From positions 1-64,000 of the forward strand of contig NZ_PJJN01000034.1 in NCBI RefSeq assembly GCF_002929825.1: a stretch of DNA of 64,000 nt, given 5' to 3'. How positions within the stretch are numbered: the first letter of the stretch is position 1; each line of letters opens with the position of its first letter. Source of the DNA: Cryobacterium sp. Y29 (GTDB taxonomy: Bacteria > Actinomycetota > Actinomycetes > Actinomycetales > Microbacteriaceae). This document shows positions 36,249 through 45,855 of the stretch, piece after piece. The notes below the pieces were generated by a model. That model was given only the letters and a program-made list of their open reading frames with translations. It did not search any database and was not told where the DNA came from. Made by a program: the position numbers and the translations under genes.

Positions 36249-36605
36249 GTGACAGATACGCGCGGCCTTCCGAAAATCGGCCCCAACGACATGCTTCGGT
36301 TCGTGCTCGAACTCTTCGCCTTCATCAGCCTCGGATTCTGGGGCTTCATCGCCTGGCCACTCCCCTGGCCCGGTATCTTGTTCGGCCTCGCCACCCCGGC
36401 TTTCGCGATTCTGGTCTGGGCCCTGTTCCGGTCCCCGAAGGCCGTGTTCCGCCTCGATCCGTTCGGTAAGGCCTTCATCGAGATCGCCATCTTCGGCGCA
36501 GCCGCGATCGCCTGGTGGGACCTCGGCTTCCCCATCATCACCGTGGTCTTCGCCGTCGTCGCCACGGTGAGCGGCGTCATCTCGGGTCGAAAAGAACTCC
36601 GCTAG
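36249..36605 (+). CDS. YrdB/DUF2568 family membrane protein
   Basis: This 118-residue protein has four hydrophobic helices: about residues 17-36, 40-61, 74-91 and 93-111. The sequence matches the YrdB-like DUF2568 group (ELFAFISLGFWGF near the start; LDPFGKAFIEI between helices). Function is unknown. The GTG at 36249 gives the usual length. It follows purU by 113 bp, with the repeat in between. Confidence 0.75.
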   Translation: MTDTRGLPKIGPNDMLRFVLELFAFISLGFWGFIAWPLPWPGILFGLATPAFAILVWALFRSPKAVFRLDPFGKAFIEIAIFGAAAIAWWDLGFPIITVVFAVVATVSGVISGRKELR

Positions 36606-36662
36606 CCCGCTCGAGAGCGAAAAGTACCCGTGGGAACGGGCACTTCGCACACTCGCGGCAGG

Positions 36663-37322
36663 CTACGAGACGGCGCCCAGCCAGGCCACCGCGGCGGCAA
36701 CATCCGTTTCGGCAATGCCGTGGCCGCCCGCGCGCAGCTCCTGCTGCACCTGCGCGCCGCGCGCTTCGAGCAACGTCACGAGTTTCTGAACGCTCGGCAG
36801 CGGTGCCATCGGATCGCTGCGCCCGTTCAGTAGCAGCAGAGCGGATGCCGCCAGCTCTCTCCCGGCGACCCGCGCGTCAGGTTTTGCATTCGATGCAGCC
36901 CGGTCGAGCGGATGCATGCCCGAAAACGCGATCACGCGCGGCACCACCTCGGGGTGTAATAACGCCGTCGCAAGCGCGATGTTGGCGCCGTTCGAGAATC
37001 CGACGGCGACCAGCGAGCGGTCACCCAATTCATAGTGGTCACGCGCCCAGACCAAAAATCCGGCCAGCTCATCGGCTCGTCGCACCACGTCGTCGGTGTC
37101 GAAGACACCCTCTGACAGGCGCCGGAACCAGCGGTTCATACCGTTCTCCTGCACGCGACCGCGCGGGGCGAGCACGGCGGCGTTTCGGTCGAGCGCCGCG
37201 GCCAGACCACTGACCTGTTGTTCATCACCGCCGGTACCGTGGAGCATAAGCAGCACGGGCGCGTCGATAGAACCGGGCCGGAACAGGTGCGGCCACTGGG
37301 CATTCTCGTTCACGGCGCTCAT
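36663..37322 (-). CDS. Alpha/beta hydrolase, phospholipase/carboxylesterase (MhqD-like)
   Basis: This 219-residue esterase has LLMLHGTGGDEQQ (oxyanion-hole region, about residues 24-36), the nucleophile elbow VGFSNGAN with Ser at about residue 112, an aspartate in LNGRSDPMAP, and a C-terminal histidine in AGGHGIAE. The family contains MhqD of Bacillus subtilis. A longer frame exists upstream, but the ATG at 37320-37322, preceded by GAGCGGA, fits the fold. It lies 34 bp after a ring-cleaving dioxygenase gene, as MhqD follows MhqO, so it may handle the opened ring products. Confidence 0.88.
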   Translation of the reverse strand: MSAVNENAQWPHLFRPGSIDAPVLLMLHGTGGDEQQVSGLAAALDRNAAVLAPRGRVQENGMNRWFRRLSEGVFDTDDVVRRADELAGFLVWARDHYELGDRSLVAVGFSNGANIALATALLHPEVVPRVIAFSGMHPLDRAASNAKPDARVAGRELAASALLLLNGRSDPMAPLPSVQKLVTLLEARGAQVQQELRAGGHGIAETDVAAAVAWLGAVS

Positions 37323-37356
37323 TCGGCCGGTCCGCTCGACGTGTGCGCGGCGACGC

Positions 37357-38364
37357 TCATTCGGTGACCGAGGCGGCAACCGAAACCGGTGCCGCAGCAT
37401 CCGCTGCCCCGGGGTTGTTCGCGGGCGGCAGAGTGATCGGCACGACCGCATTCTCAATGGCCTCACGGCTCGGCTCGAGCCACGGCGGAAGCTTGAGCGA
37501 CCGGCCGAGCTCGAGGAGCGGCTCGTCAATGTCGAATCCGGGAGTATCGGTGGCGATTTCGAACAGTACGCCGCCGGGTTCGCGAAAATAGATCGAGGTG
37601 AAGTACTGGCGGTCGAGAATGGCGGTCACGCCGTAGCCGCGGTCCGCGAGCTGCTCACGCCATTCGACCTGGGTGGCCCGGTCAGGCGCTCGGAAGGCCA
37701 CGTGGTGCACGCTGCCACCGGCGGTCAAACCGGGCTCATTCGTGGGGTCGGCCAGCACGTCGACGAGGTTGCCCGGCGCGCCGTCGCCGGCGCCCACGCG
37801 AATGCGGCCCGCCGTTTCGGAAATGACGTGCATGCCCAGGTCGGCCGTGAGCACCTGCACGGTCTTCGCCGGGTCGGCCACGGTGAGCACGGAGGAGTGC
37901 TGCCCGCGAACCGCGAACTCGGCGGGAACGGATGCGGAATCCCAGGGATTACGCGGATCCACCGTCGACGACGCCACCAGATCCAGCTGCAGCCCGTCCG
38001 GGTCGCGCAGTGAGAGCCGCTCCTCGTGGGAGGAACGCCCGGTCACGTCAGACTCCACGCCAAGCTTCGCGAAATGGTCCTTCCACCAGCCGATGCTGCC
38101 GGCCGGAACCGAGAACGCGGTCGTCGTCGATTGGCCGGCGCCGATGCGACCGCTGCGAATGCCGGTCCAGGGAAAGAAGGTGAGCAATGAGCCGGGTCGG
38201 CCGGAATCGTCGCCGTAGTAGAGGTGATAGGTTCCTGGGTCGTCGAAGTTCACGGTTTTCTTGACGAGGCGCAGGCCGAGCCCGGTCACGTAGAAGTCGA
38301 TGTTGCGCTGTGGGGCGCCCGCGATCGCGGTGACATGGTGCAGTCCGGTGGTCTGGGCGGTCAT
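37357..38364 (-). CDS. VOC-family ring-cleaving dioxygenase (MhqO/LinE-like)
   Basis: This 335-residue protein has two vicinal-oxygen-chelate halves. The N-terminal half holds GLHHVTAIAGAPQRNIDFY (first metal-ligand histidine) and the C-terminal half AGGSVHHVAFRAPD (second). The third ligand is probably the glutamate in REPGGVLFEIATDTPGFD. It should open hydroquinone- or catechol-type rings with Fe(II) or Mn(II). Gene order with the esterase downstream matches mhqO-mhqD of quinone-detoxification operons. CAGGAGAGG gives a strong ribosome site, and a MarR-type palindrome lies about 20 bp before the start. Confidence 0.9.
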   Translation of the reverse strand: MTAQTTGLHHVTAIAGAPQRNIDFYVTGLGLRLVKKTVNFDDPGTYHLYYGDDSGRPGSLLTFFPWTGIRSGRIGAGQSTTTAFSVPAGSIGWWKDHFAKLGVESDVTGRSSHEERLSLRDPDGLQLDLVASSTVDPRNPWDSASVPAEFAVRGQHSSVLTVADPAKTVQVLTADLGMHVISETAGRIRVGAGDGAPGNLVDVLADPTNEPGLTAGGSVHHVAFRAPDRATQVEWREQLADRGYGVTAILDRQYFTSIYFREPGGVLFEIATDTPGFDIDEPLLELGRSLKLPPWLEPSREAIENAVVPITLPPANNPGAADAAAPVSVAASVTE

Positions 38365-38383
38365 GAGGTCCTCTCCTGGGCAA

Positions 38384-38397
38384 ATTAAACGTTCAAT
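38384..38397. promoter_or_regulatory. MarR-type palindrome before the dioxygenase
   Basis: ATTAAACGTTCAAT is palindromic at 12 of 14 positions (centre AACGTT) in a locally AT-rich patch. Its position upstream of an MhqO-like gene suggests a quinone-sensing MarR/MhqR-type regulator. No such regulator gene is in the window. Confidence 0.5.
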
Positions 38398-38439
38398 ATT
38401 TATGCAAACGCATGTATATCGGGTTTTATTCCCAAATTC

Positions 38440-39681
38440 TCAGACACGCCGTTCGGTCGGCATCCGTACTGCATAGATGGCCGCGATGACGAGGAAAATC
38501 CCGCCGACCGCGAACCCGGCCGAGAACGAGAAGGTGTCAACGAGCAGGCCCGCGACGAGCGGACCGACGATCGCACCGGCATCCGCGCACATGGAGAACA
38601 CCGACACCGGGCGGCCCCCGTGTGCACCGGCAGCATCGCCTACGGCTGCGGCCGGCGCCGTGCCCATGAACGCGGCGGCGACTCCGTAGACGCAGAGCAG
38701 GGCGCCGAGAACCCAGATATTCGGTGAGAACGAGATCGCCACAATCGCGAGTCCGGCGACAGTGAACGCCCCGATGATGGCCGGTCTACGCCCAACGGTG
38801 TCGACAAAGCGAGCGGCCGGAGCGAGGGCGAGGGCCTGGGCCACGGCGGCGGCGGCGAGGGCGATGCCGGTCCATGAGCTCGTTCCGCCGAGAACCACGA
38901 CGACGAACAGGGGAATGAGTGTCGTGCGCACCCCGAGCGAGGTCCAGCCCTGGGCGAAGTTGGCGATACAGGCCGCGCGAAACCGCTCATCGCGCAGCAC
39001 GGTGCGAAACGGCGTGCGCACGGCGGATGCGTCGCCTCCGGCCAGCGCGCCGCTTCGCCCGCCCGAGCGCAATAGAAACAGCCCGACCAGGCCAGCCACG
39101 GTGAGGGTACCAGCGTAGAAGAAGAAGGGCGCCGTCAGGGAGATCGTGGCGAGCAGGCTGCCGATCGCCGGGCCGGCCATGCCGCCGATGAGAAATCCGC
39201 CCTGATAGAAGCCGATCGCGCGGGCCCGTCGGCCCGGTTCCGCCGTGCGCAGCAACAGCGTCATCGCCGACACCGAGAACATGGCTGAGCCGATACCGCC
39301 CGCGCCGCGCAGCAGCAGCAGTTGCAGGTAGCTGTCTGCGGCGCCGACCAGGCCACTGGACAGGGCGACGATACCGATGCCGATTGCCAGCACGGCGCGC
39401 TCCCCCGCCCAGTCGATCAGGCGCCCGCAGACCGGACTGAACACGAAACGCATGAGCGCGAACGCCGAGACGACTGCCCCGACCTCGAGGTTACCCACCC
39501 CGAAACTCTGCACATAGACCGGAAGCACCGGAACGACAACGCCGAACCCCACCATCACGAAGAAGGCGATGACGCCGAGCACGATCACGTCGCGATTCAA
39601 ACGGGGCTTCTGGCTCGTGCTGCCCGGGTCTGATTCGGGTACAGCGGATGCCCGGCGTCGCCCCCGCATCCATTCCGCCAC
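38440..39681 (-). CDS. MFS transporter, drug-efflux type
   Basis: This protein of about 413 residues has twelve helices, with FGVVVPVLPVYVQSFGVGN after helix 1 and RFVFSPVCGRLIDWAGERAV (motif A) between helices 2 and 3. It resembles tetracycline/multidrug MFS exporters such as MdtG or YfcJ types. GGAGGG lies directly before the ATG at 39687 but six bases before the GTG at 39681, so I prefer the latter. It lies 75 bp upstream of the dioxygenase-esterase pair and could export aromatic or quinone compounds; this is inference from position. Confidence 0.85.
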   Translation of the reverse strand: MAEWMRGRRRASAVPESDPGSTSQKPRLNRDVIVLGVIAFFVMVGFGVVVPVLPVYVQSFGVGNLEVGAVVSAFALMRFVFSPVCGRLIDWAGERAVLAIGIGIVALSSGLVGAADSYLQLLLLRGAGGIGSAMFSVSAMTLLLRTAEPGRRARAIGFYQGGFLIGGMAGPAIGSLLATISLTAPFFFYAGTLTVAGLVGLFLLRSGGRSGALAGGDASAVRTPFRTVLRDERFRAACIANFAQGWTSLGVRTTLIPLFVVVVLGGTSSWTGIALAAAAVAQALALAPAARFVDTVGRRPAIIGAFTVAGLAIVAISFSPNIWVLGALLCVYGVAAAFMGTAPAAAVGDAAGAHGGRPVSVFSMCADAGAIVGPLVAGLLVDTFSFSAGFAVGGIFLVIAAIYAVRMPTERRV

Positions 39682-39709
39682 TCGCATCCCTCCAGTTTAA
39701 GCCGCCCCG

Positions 39710-39768
39710 CACCTCGCCCCCGCACCTCGCCCCCGCACCTCGCCCGTCGCCCGTCGCCCGTCGCCCGG
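39710..39768. repeat. Short tandem repeats before the MFS gene
   Basis: Three units of CCCGCACCTCGC type are followed by repeated CCGTCGC units. Low-complexity DNA of this kind changes copy number easily. It is directly upstream of the MFS transporter start and next to GGGCCC repeat copy C. Confidence 0.8.
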
Positions 39769-39775
39769 GCCGAGT

Positions 39776-39866
39776 CCGGGCCCACCTTTTGACCATGGGC
39801 CCAGTTTCTAACCTGGGCCCACGGACGGGGCCCGGGCCCCGTCCAGAGAGAGACGGGGCCCGGGGT
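39776..39866. repeat. GGGCCC palindromic repeat, copy C
   Basis: It contains GGGCCCACCTTTTGACCAT, then CCCAGTTTCTAACCTGGG flanked by more GGGCCC, then the same 22-bp perfect palindrome seen in copy A (39823-39844). It lies 18 bp after the subtilase stop codon. A further GACGGGGCCCGGGG follows. Confidence 0.85.
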
Positions 39867-39883
39867 GCGGGCGAGCGGCGGGA

Positions 39884-42800
39884 CTACCGCACGATCAGCA
39901 GGGAACGCGCCGGGCTCGTCGCGGCGGCGACCGCGTCGTTGCCGGCGTAGTGGCCGACGACCTTGTACAGGCCACGACCGAGCTTCGGCAGCGTGATGGT
40001 GCCGCGCCCGTTCGCGTCGAGCGCCACGGTGAACCGGCGCTTATCGACTGTCACGGTCGCCATGTCGCCGACCGCACCCTTGCTGGTGACCGTAACGGAC
40101 ACCGTGACCCGGCTGGAGAAGAAGACGGCGCGGTGGTTGATACTCAGGGCAACCTTCGCGGCATACTTCACGACGACCCCGACCGACGTCGCCGTGGCAC
40201 TCGGCCCGCCGGGTACCGTGGCGGTCACCACCACGGTCAATGTGGTTCCGGCGAGCGCCTTGGTCGGTGTGAAGCTCGCCGACGTAGCACCGGCGATGTC
40301 GACGCCGTTGCTCTGCCACTGGTAGCCGAAGGCGAGGCCCTCGGTGTTCCACTGGCCGGGGTCAGCGGTCAGTACCGACCCGATCTCTGCCGGACCCGAC
40401 ACGATGGGCGCCACCGTGTTCACCGGGGCATCCGTTTGGCCGCCCTGGCTGGCAGCCACGGTGAGGATCGTCGACGCAGCACTGTCGCCATAGTCGACCA
40501 CACCGAGGTACGGCGTGTTCGGCACGAGGCCGGCCCAGCTCAGCGTGTATGTAATCGGAACGCCCTGCGGTCCCTGAATCGCGGGCGGGGTCGCTGTGAA
40601 CCCATTGCTGGGCTCCCCCGACGAGACCGAGAAAGTGTTCACATCGAACGCGGTCGAACCGGAGAACACGTCAACGACCACCTGGTAGAAACCGGCCTCG
40701 GGGTCGTTCAGGTCGACGTGCTCGTCAGCCGACCCGGTGGCCGACTGCCAGCCGGCCACCGGGTCGCCACCGGGGCCGTCGAGCAACAGCACGAACAGGT
40801 CGAGGTCGGTTGAATCATCAACGGCGTTCAGATCGAACCGGGCCAGCCGACCTTCCTGAATCTCCACCTCGTAGGTGAACTGATCGCCCGTCGTGCCCGC
40901 ATTGGTATGCGGGCTGGACGGGTCGTCGGCGTTGTTCTGATGTACCCCGTTGGCGAGGCCGGCGAGGTTCAGCGCCACTGGCTCTGAACCGCCTGGGGCC
41001 ACGGTCACGTCGACCGTGCCGTCCACTCCGGCGCCAGCCACCTCGGTCGGAGCGACGACAGTGACCGGGCGAATGGCGATTGGGCTGTGCACGACGTCGA
41101 AGAAGTCGCCCGGGTCACCCGAGCCACCGTTTCCGAAGCCCCAGTCCAGCGCGCCGGTCGTGTACACGTCGAGCGGAGCATCCGTTCGAGTGAACGTCAC
41201 CGTGTAACTCTGCTTCTCACCGACCGCACCGAACGTCATCTCGGCCGGCGAAACGACAGCGTTGATGCCGGGAATCACGATCGGCAGGGCCGTGTAGGTG
41301 CCGACCCGCACCGCGGTGACCGTGCGGGTGACCGTCTCGGGCGCGGTCAACGCTCCGATCTGAATCGACGGCAGGTTCAGGTTGCTCGCATCGATCGGCT
41401 CTACGCCGGCATCGAATCCGATTCCCTGCAGGTAGGCCAGCCAGTCGGCCGGGCCGCTCTGGTAGACCAGGCCCGGATAGTCGAAGGACGAGGGATTGAC
41501 CTGTCCAGCACCCTGCGCGAACGGGTCGGTCACCCGGTCACCATTGGCGTCGACCGTGTCTTTTGCGGTCGTCATCATGACTGATTTGATCTCGGACGGA
41601 GTCGCGAGCGGCCGAAAGCCCAGAATGAGCGCGGCGAGACCGGCGATATGCGGGCTGGCCATGGAGGTGCCCGACAGAAACTCGAACGTCGGGTCGGCCC
41701 CGGCCGCGTTGGCGCCGTCGGCCAGGATGCTGACACCGGGCGCGGCGATATCGGGCTTGAGCAGGTCGCCGCCGTCGGCAGTAACCGGTCCACGAGAGGA
41801 GAACCCGGCCACCTGGGGCACCGGAGTCTGCGTGGCGGTGCTGTTGTCGGGAGTGAACGTGACCGTTGCGCCATCCGTTGCCGAGTACGCGAAGACCGGA
41901 TCGAAGGCGTTCGCGTCCAGGTGGACGCTCGGCACCGAGTGCTCATCGGTGTCAACGTCAGCCGGTGTGCGGTTGACCAGCAGCATTCCGCTGCCGCCGG
42001 CCCGAAGTACCTCGGCCGACTTGGCCACTCGGTCGTAGACGCCGCGCTGGCAAAACACAATTGCGCCGGCCACCTTGATCGGGTCGAGTGAATCCGGCGC
42101 GCACAGCAGCGCGTCGGCCGGGTCGAAGCCGTTCACCGATACGAGGTCGGCTCGCACGAGATCACCGGAGAGCGGGGTGGCTCCCGGCGTACGGTCAACG
42201 GTGATCGAGGCACCGACGTATTGCGAGCCGTCACCCAGAGCGGCCGTCGCCTCATAGGACGGGATCGTGCTCGCAGCGACCGTGGTGATCCACGGTGATG
42301 CGTTGTCGAGGGTCGACGGCGTGGGTCCGGCATTGCCGGCAGAAGCGGCCACGAAGATGCCAGCTGCCGCCGCCCCGAGGAAGGCCTGGCCGGTGGGTGA
42401 GAACGTAGTCTGGGCCGGGCCGCCGCCGATCGAGTAGTTGATCACGTCGACGCCGTCGGAGATGGCCTGGTCGATGGCACGCAGAATATCGGTGTCCGTG
42501 CATCCGTCATCGGTCGTGACCGAGTTGTCGGGGCCGGACCAGCACACCTTGTAGGCGGCGATTTTGGCGGCCGGAGCCACACCGGAAATGGTACCGAAGT
42601 CGACACCGTTCAGATTCGCGGCAACGTCGACGTTTCCGCCGGCGGTGCTCGCGGTGTGCGAACCGTGGCCGTCACCATCGCGCGGGGAGACATATTCACC
42701 CGTTGACGCGTCGCCGATTTGGCCGGCGCCGAAGCCGTCGAGAAAGTAACGCGCACCGATCACCTTGGTGCTGCACGCATCCGCTGTGAACTGTTCACCC

Positions 42801-43558
42801 GTCTGACAGGTGCCGGTAAAGGTGGTCCCGTCGGCTTTGTTCATGGTGATCGTGTCGCCATCGAGCCACGGCTCATCGCCGGGTGTCGTGCCGAGCGATG
42901 AGCCGGCAAAGGAGGGGTTTTCCGGGGCGATGCCGGTGTCGAGCACGCCGATCACCACGCCCTTGCCGGCCTCACTCGATCCGCCCAGCTTGGACCACAG
43001 TCCGGTCGGCCCGCTCAGGCGCAAAAAGTCGGTCGATGACTCGGCGGTCACGTGACGGAGGGCGTCGGGGACAACCGACACAACGTTCTTCTTGATAGCG
43101 AGGGCCGCCGCCTGTTTGCCGGTCAGCTGAGCGGCGAATCCGTTCACCGCGAGCGTGTAGGAATACGCCACCGTGGCGTCAACGGATGCTGCTGCCTCAC
43201 TCTGCAGTCGGGTGAGATAGTCCTTGTAGGTCTCGGCCGAGCGGCTTTGCGCGTCGAGCTTAGCTCCGGCATCCGGCATGGTCGCCGAGAAACCGTTGAC
43301 CCCACCCTGGTACAGCGCGACAGCCTGGTTGCTGAGGGTCACGATGTAGCGTCCGGCGGTGAAGTCCATCCGTTGTCCGCCGGGAGCGGCGATGCTGCCG
43401 TACAGGCCGGTCGCAGCGGGGGCAGCACCGGCGGGCAGGGTGCCGCCGACGAGTACTGAAGCGCCCACCAGGGCGACGGTGACGGTGGCCGCAATCGTGG
43501 CGCGGCGACGTATGCGGGATGTCGGCGCCGGGTTCAGCGCTGAATCCGGCGCCGACAT
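39884..43558 (-). CDS. Secreted subtilisin-like serine protease (S8) with PA domain
   Basis: This protein of about 1224 residues has a signal peptide (RRRATIAATV... to LPAGAAP, about residues 17-47) and an I9-like propeptide (about 65-170). The subtilase domain has catalytic Asp207 (GVLDTGIAP), His298 (DGDGHGSHTAS), oxyanion Asn409 (SAGNAG) and Ser632 (GTSMASPH). A PA insert spans about 455-575. The C-terminal 500 residues contain an Fn3-like subtilase domain, a prepeptidase-type domain (GSADEHVDLNDPEAGFYQVV) and Ig-like repeats ending in a glycine-poor barrel, with no LPxTG. It should degrade extracellular proteins. I start at the ATG at 43556-43558; the long upstream extension is not protein-like. 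Confidence 0.93.
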   Translation of the reverse strand: MSAPDSALNPAPTSRIRRRATIAATVTVALVGASVLVGGTLPAGAAPAATGLYGSIAAPGGQRMDFTAGRYIVTLSNQAVALYQGGVNGFSATMPDAGAKLDAQSRSAETYKDYLTRLQSEAAASVDATVAYSYTLAVNGFAAQLTGKQAAALAIKKNVVSVVPDALRHVTAESSTDFLRLSGPTGLWSKLGGSSEAGKGVVIGVLDTGIAPENPSFAGSSLGTTPGDEPWLDGDTITMNKADGTTFTGTCQTGEQFTADACSTKVIGARYFLDGFGAGQIGDASTGEYVSPRDGDGHGSHTASTAGGNVDVAANLNGVDFGTISGVAPAAKIAAYKVCWSGPDNSVTTDDGCTDTDILRAIDQAISDGVDVINYSIGGGPAQTTFSPTGQAFLGAAAAGIFVAASAGNAGPTPSTLDNASPWITTVAASTIPSYEATAALGDGSQYVGASITVDRTPGATPLSGDLVRADLVSVNGFDPADALLCAPDSLDPIKVAGAIVFCQRGVYDRVAKSAEVLRAGGSGMLLVNRTPADVDTDEHSVPSVHLDANAFDPVFAYSATDGATVTFTPDNSTATQTPVPQVAGFSSRGPVTADGGDLLKPDIAAPGVSILADGANAAGADPTFEFLSGTSMASPHIAGLAALILGFRPLATPSEIKSVMMTTAKDTVDANGDRVTDPFAQGAGQVNPSSFDYPGLVYQSGPADWLAYLQGIGFDAGVEPIDASNLNLPSIQIGALTAPETVTRTVTAVRVGTYTALPIVIPGINAVVSPAEMTFGAVGEKQSYTVTFTRTDAPLDVYTTGALDWGFGNGGSGDPGDFFDVVHSPIAIRPVTVVAPTEVAGAGVDGTVDVTVAPGGSEPVALNLAGLANGVHQNNADDPSSPHTNAGTTGDQFTYEVEIQEGRLARFDLNAVDDSTDLDLFVLLLDGPGGDPVAGWQSATGSADEHVDLNDPEAGFYQVVVDVFSGSTAFDVNTFSVSSGEPSNGFTATPPAIQGPQGVPITYTLSWAGLVPNTPYLGVVDYGDSAASTILTVAASQGGQTDAPVNTVAPIVSGPAEIGSVLTADPGQWNTEGLAFGYQWQSNGVDIAGATSASFTPTKALAGTTLTVVVTATVPGGPSATATSVGVVVKYAAKVALSINHRAVFFSSRVTVSVTVTSKGAVGDMATVTVDKRRFTVALDANGRGTITLPKLGRGLYKVVGHYAGNDAVAAATSPARSLLIVR

Positions 43559-43956
43559 CGTGCGCCTAAAGAAAGAACTCACGTTGGTGTCCAATCCGAT
43601 AAGGGTGCGAGGTGGTCTCGTTCCACAGCGGGAACGGTTCGCTGTTCCGATGCGCGGGACAGTTCGCTGGTGACCGTAGCGCGCTGACCGTCCTGCGGAT
43701 AGGGGTATTCCGCAGGTACGTCGGGCAGCGGCGCGCCGACGCGCACCGAGGTTTTCAGCGCGGTCAGTGATCCGATCGCGATGGACGCCCAGTCGAGGTT
43801 GCTCGAGTCCGACGATCGTCGCCGCCACGATGCGATACCTCCAAACGAGGGCCGGGATGCGGGTCATGGCCCGATTCTGGCCCCTGCGCGCCGCCACTCC
43901 GTCCGCCGCTCCTTCCGCCACCCGGGTACACCCACGACCGGCATCGACTCGCAGAT
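43559..43956. other. Gap upstream of the subtilase gene
   Basis: About 400 bp upstream of the subtilase start contain no credible gene. A hairpin TGCGGATA...TATTCCGCA lies near 43695-43715, and the subtilase promoter should be here. The remaining sequence shows no conserved motif that I can identify. Confidence 0.5.
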
Positions 43957-43996
43957 GCACACAGGCCCCGACCAGAACTGGTCGGGGCCTGTGTGC
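43957..43996 (-). terminator. 19-bp hairpin terminator after icd
   Basis: GCACACAGGCCCCGACCAG, an AA loop and the exact reverse complement form a perfect 19-bp stem that ends 15 bp beyond the icd stop. It is the strongest terminator-like structure in the window. It has no T run. Confidence 0.85.
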
Positions 43997-44011
43997 TACT
44001 GCTACCAGCGC

Positions 44012-45226
44012 TTACGCCAGGCGGGTCTGCAGGTTCTCGGCGAGCGAGGCGAGGAACTCTTCGGTGGTTTGGTAGCCCTGGTCGGGGCCGACCAGAAGCG
44101 CGAGGTCCTTGGTCATCTTGCCGCTTTCGACGGTCTTGATCACGACGTCTTCAAGGGTCAACGCGAACTCGGCCAGGGCCGGGTTGTTGTCGAGCTTCGC
44201 GCGGTGCGACAGCCCGCGGGTCCAGGCGTAGATCGACGCGATCGGGTTGGTCGACGTGGGCTTGCCGAGCTGGTGCTGGCGATAGTGACGTGTCACGGTG
44301 CCATGGGCGGCCTCCGCTTCGACGATCTTGCCGTCGGGGGTGGAGAGCACGCTGGTCATGAGGCCGAGCGAGCCGAAGCCCTGGGCGACGGTGTCGGACT
44401 GAACGTCGCCGTCGTAGTTCTTGCAGGCCCAGAGGTAACCGCCCTCCCACTTCATGGCCGAGGCGACCATGTCGTCGATCAAGCGGTGCTCGTAGCCGAG
44501 GCCGGCCGCTTCATAGGCGGTTTTGAACTCGGCGTCGAAGATGTCCTGGAAGATGTCTTTGAACCGACCGTCGTAGGCCTTGAGGATGGTGTTCTTGGTC
44601 GAGAGAAAGACCGGCACGTTGCGCTCGAGGCCGTAGGCCAGGGTGGCGCGAGCGAAGTCGGTGATCGACGAGTCGAGGTTGTACATGCCCATGGCGACGC
44701 CGTCGCCAGGGGCCTCGAACACCTCGAACGTCGACGGCTCGCTGCCGTCCTGCGGCGTGAAGGTCATGCTGAGCGTGCCCTTGCCCTTGAAACGAAAGTT
44801 GGTGGCCTTGTACTGGTCGCCGTAGGCGTGCCGGCTGATGATAATCGGCTTGTTCCAGCCCGGAACCAGGCGCGGGATGTTGGAAATGACGATCGGCTCA
44901 CGAAAGATGGTGCCGCCGAGGATGTTGCGGATGGTGCCGTTCGGCGAGAGCCACATCTTCTTGAGGCCGAACTCTTCCACCCGAGCTTCGTCGGGGGTGA
45001 TGGTCGCGCACTTCACTCCGACGCCGTGCTTCTGAATGGCGTGGGCGGCGTCGATCGTGACCTGGTCGTTGGTTTCATCGCGCTTCTGAATCGAGAGATC
45101 GTAGTACTCGAGGTCAATATCGAGGTACGGGTGAATGAGCGTTTCTTTGATGGCGTGCCAGATGATGCGGGTCATCTCGTCGCCATCGAGTTCGACGACT
45201 GTTCCCTCAACCTTGATCTTCGACAA
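44012..45226 (-). CDS. icd: NADP-dependent isocitrate dehydrogenase, eukaryotic-like type
   Basis: This 404-residue homodimeric enzyme oxidises isocitrate to 2-oxoglutarate with NADP, near the start of the TCA cycle's second half. [27 protein letters not shown] is the typical N-terminus, with [21 protein letters not shown] and [12 protein letters not shown] further on. I start at TTG 45226 because AGAGGAGA lies 7 bp before it and the product [11 protein letters not shown] has the usual length; an upstream in-frame ATG at 45265 lacks a ribosome site. It is monocistronic and divergent from a GNAT gene. Confidence 0.95.
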   Translation of the reverse strand: MSKIKVEGTVVELDGDEMTRIIWHAIKETLIHPYLDIDLEYYDLSIQKRDETNDQVTIDAAHAIQKHGVGVKCATITPDEARVEEFGLKKMWLSPNGTIRNILGGTIFREPIVISNIPRLVPGWNKPIIISRHAYGDQYKATNFRFKGKGTLSMTFTPQDGSEPSTFEVFEAPGDGVAMGMYNLDSSITDFARATLAYGLERNVPVFLSTKNTILKAYDGRFKDIFQDIFDAEFKTAYEAAGLGYEHRLIDDMVASAMKWEGGYLWACKNYDGDVQSDTVAQGFGSLGLMTSVLSTPDGKIVEAEAAHGTVTRHYRQHQLGKPTSTNPIASIYAWTRGLSHRAKLDNNPALAEFALTLEDVVIKTVESGKMTKDLALLVGPDQGYQTTEEFLASLAENLQTRLA

Positions 45227-45384
45227 AAATTTCTCCTCTTTGTTCAGTGTGGCCGTCACGACCATCGTCGAGCTTACTAGAAACTCACAACTATCTTGAC
45301 ATCGAGATAAATTTGCGAGTGAATTGCGGGTGTCGAAGCGTGGATCGACTATCGGCGGCCCCGGGCGCACGTTAGCCTGAGCAC

Positions 45385-45837
45385 ATGGGTGAGCTGACGC
45401 TGGAAGAACTATCCGCACGCAATATCGTTGCGGCCAACAACCTGAGCCTGAAGCCGGGCCAGGAGCAATTCATTGCACCGGTCTCGTATTCGGTTGCCGC
45501 TTCGGTGATCAACCCGGCCACATCGTGGCAGCGCGTGGTACTTCTCGGCGGCGTCGTCGCGGGGTTCATTCACGGCAACTTCGACCCTCACTCCGAGCAC
45601 GAAGAGTTTCGCGCCTGCATCTGGCGCATCAACGTCAACGCTGAGACCCAGGGTCAGGGCGTTGGCAAGTTCGCCGCCGAAGCGCTGGCCGCTGAAGCCC
45701 GCGATCGTGGTTTCGATCACGTCAACGTCATCTGGGAGCCCGGCGCCGACGGCCCGGAGGCCTTCTTTCACCGTCTGGGCTTCGTCGACGTCGGCGAGAC
45801 CCAGTACGGCGAGGTCATCGGTTCGCTGAAGCTCTGA
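45385..45837 (+). CDS. GNAT-family N-acetyltransferase
   Basis: This 150-residue protein has the GNAT fold, with the acetyl-CoA loop [21 protein letters not shown] (about residues 88-108; the Q/RxxGxG/A motif) and the closing [13 protein letters not shown] near residue 133. The N-terminal half, with [22 protein letters not shown], is typical of diamine/spermidine-type acetyltransferases, so a small amine substrate is possible. It lies 18 bp before the alkyltransferase-like gene, so the two are probably co-transcribed. Confidence 0.85.
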   Translation: MGELTLEELSARNIVAANNLSLKPGQEQFIAPVSYSVAASVINPATSWQRVVLLGGVVAGFIHGNFDPHSEHEEFRACIWRINVNAETQGQGVGKFAAEALAAEARDRGFDHVNVIWEPGADGPEAFFHRLGFVDVGETQYGEVIGSLKL

Positions 45838-45855
45838 GCTGCGTTCAATCTGCGC

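Noticed and set aside
39710..39768. Tandem repeats considered as a small CRISPR array or origin iterons
   Set aside because: Units of about 12 and 6 bp have no unique spacers and no replication or cas genes nearby.
43781..45280. 499-residue frame opposite icd
   Set aside because: It lies antisense to isocitrate dehydrogenase and has no recognisable family features.
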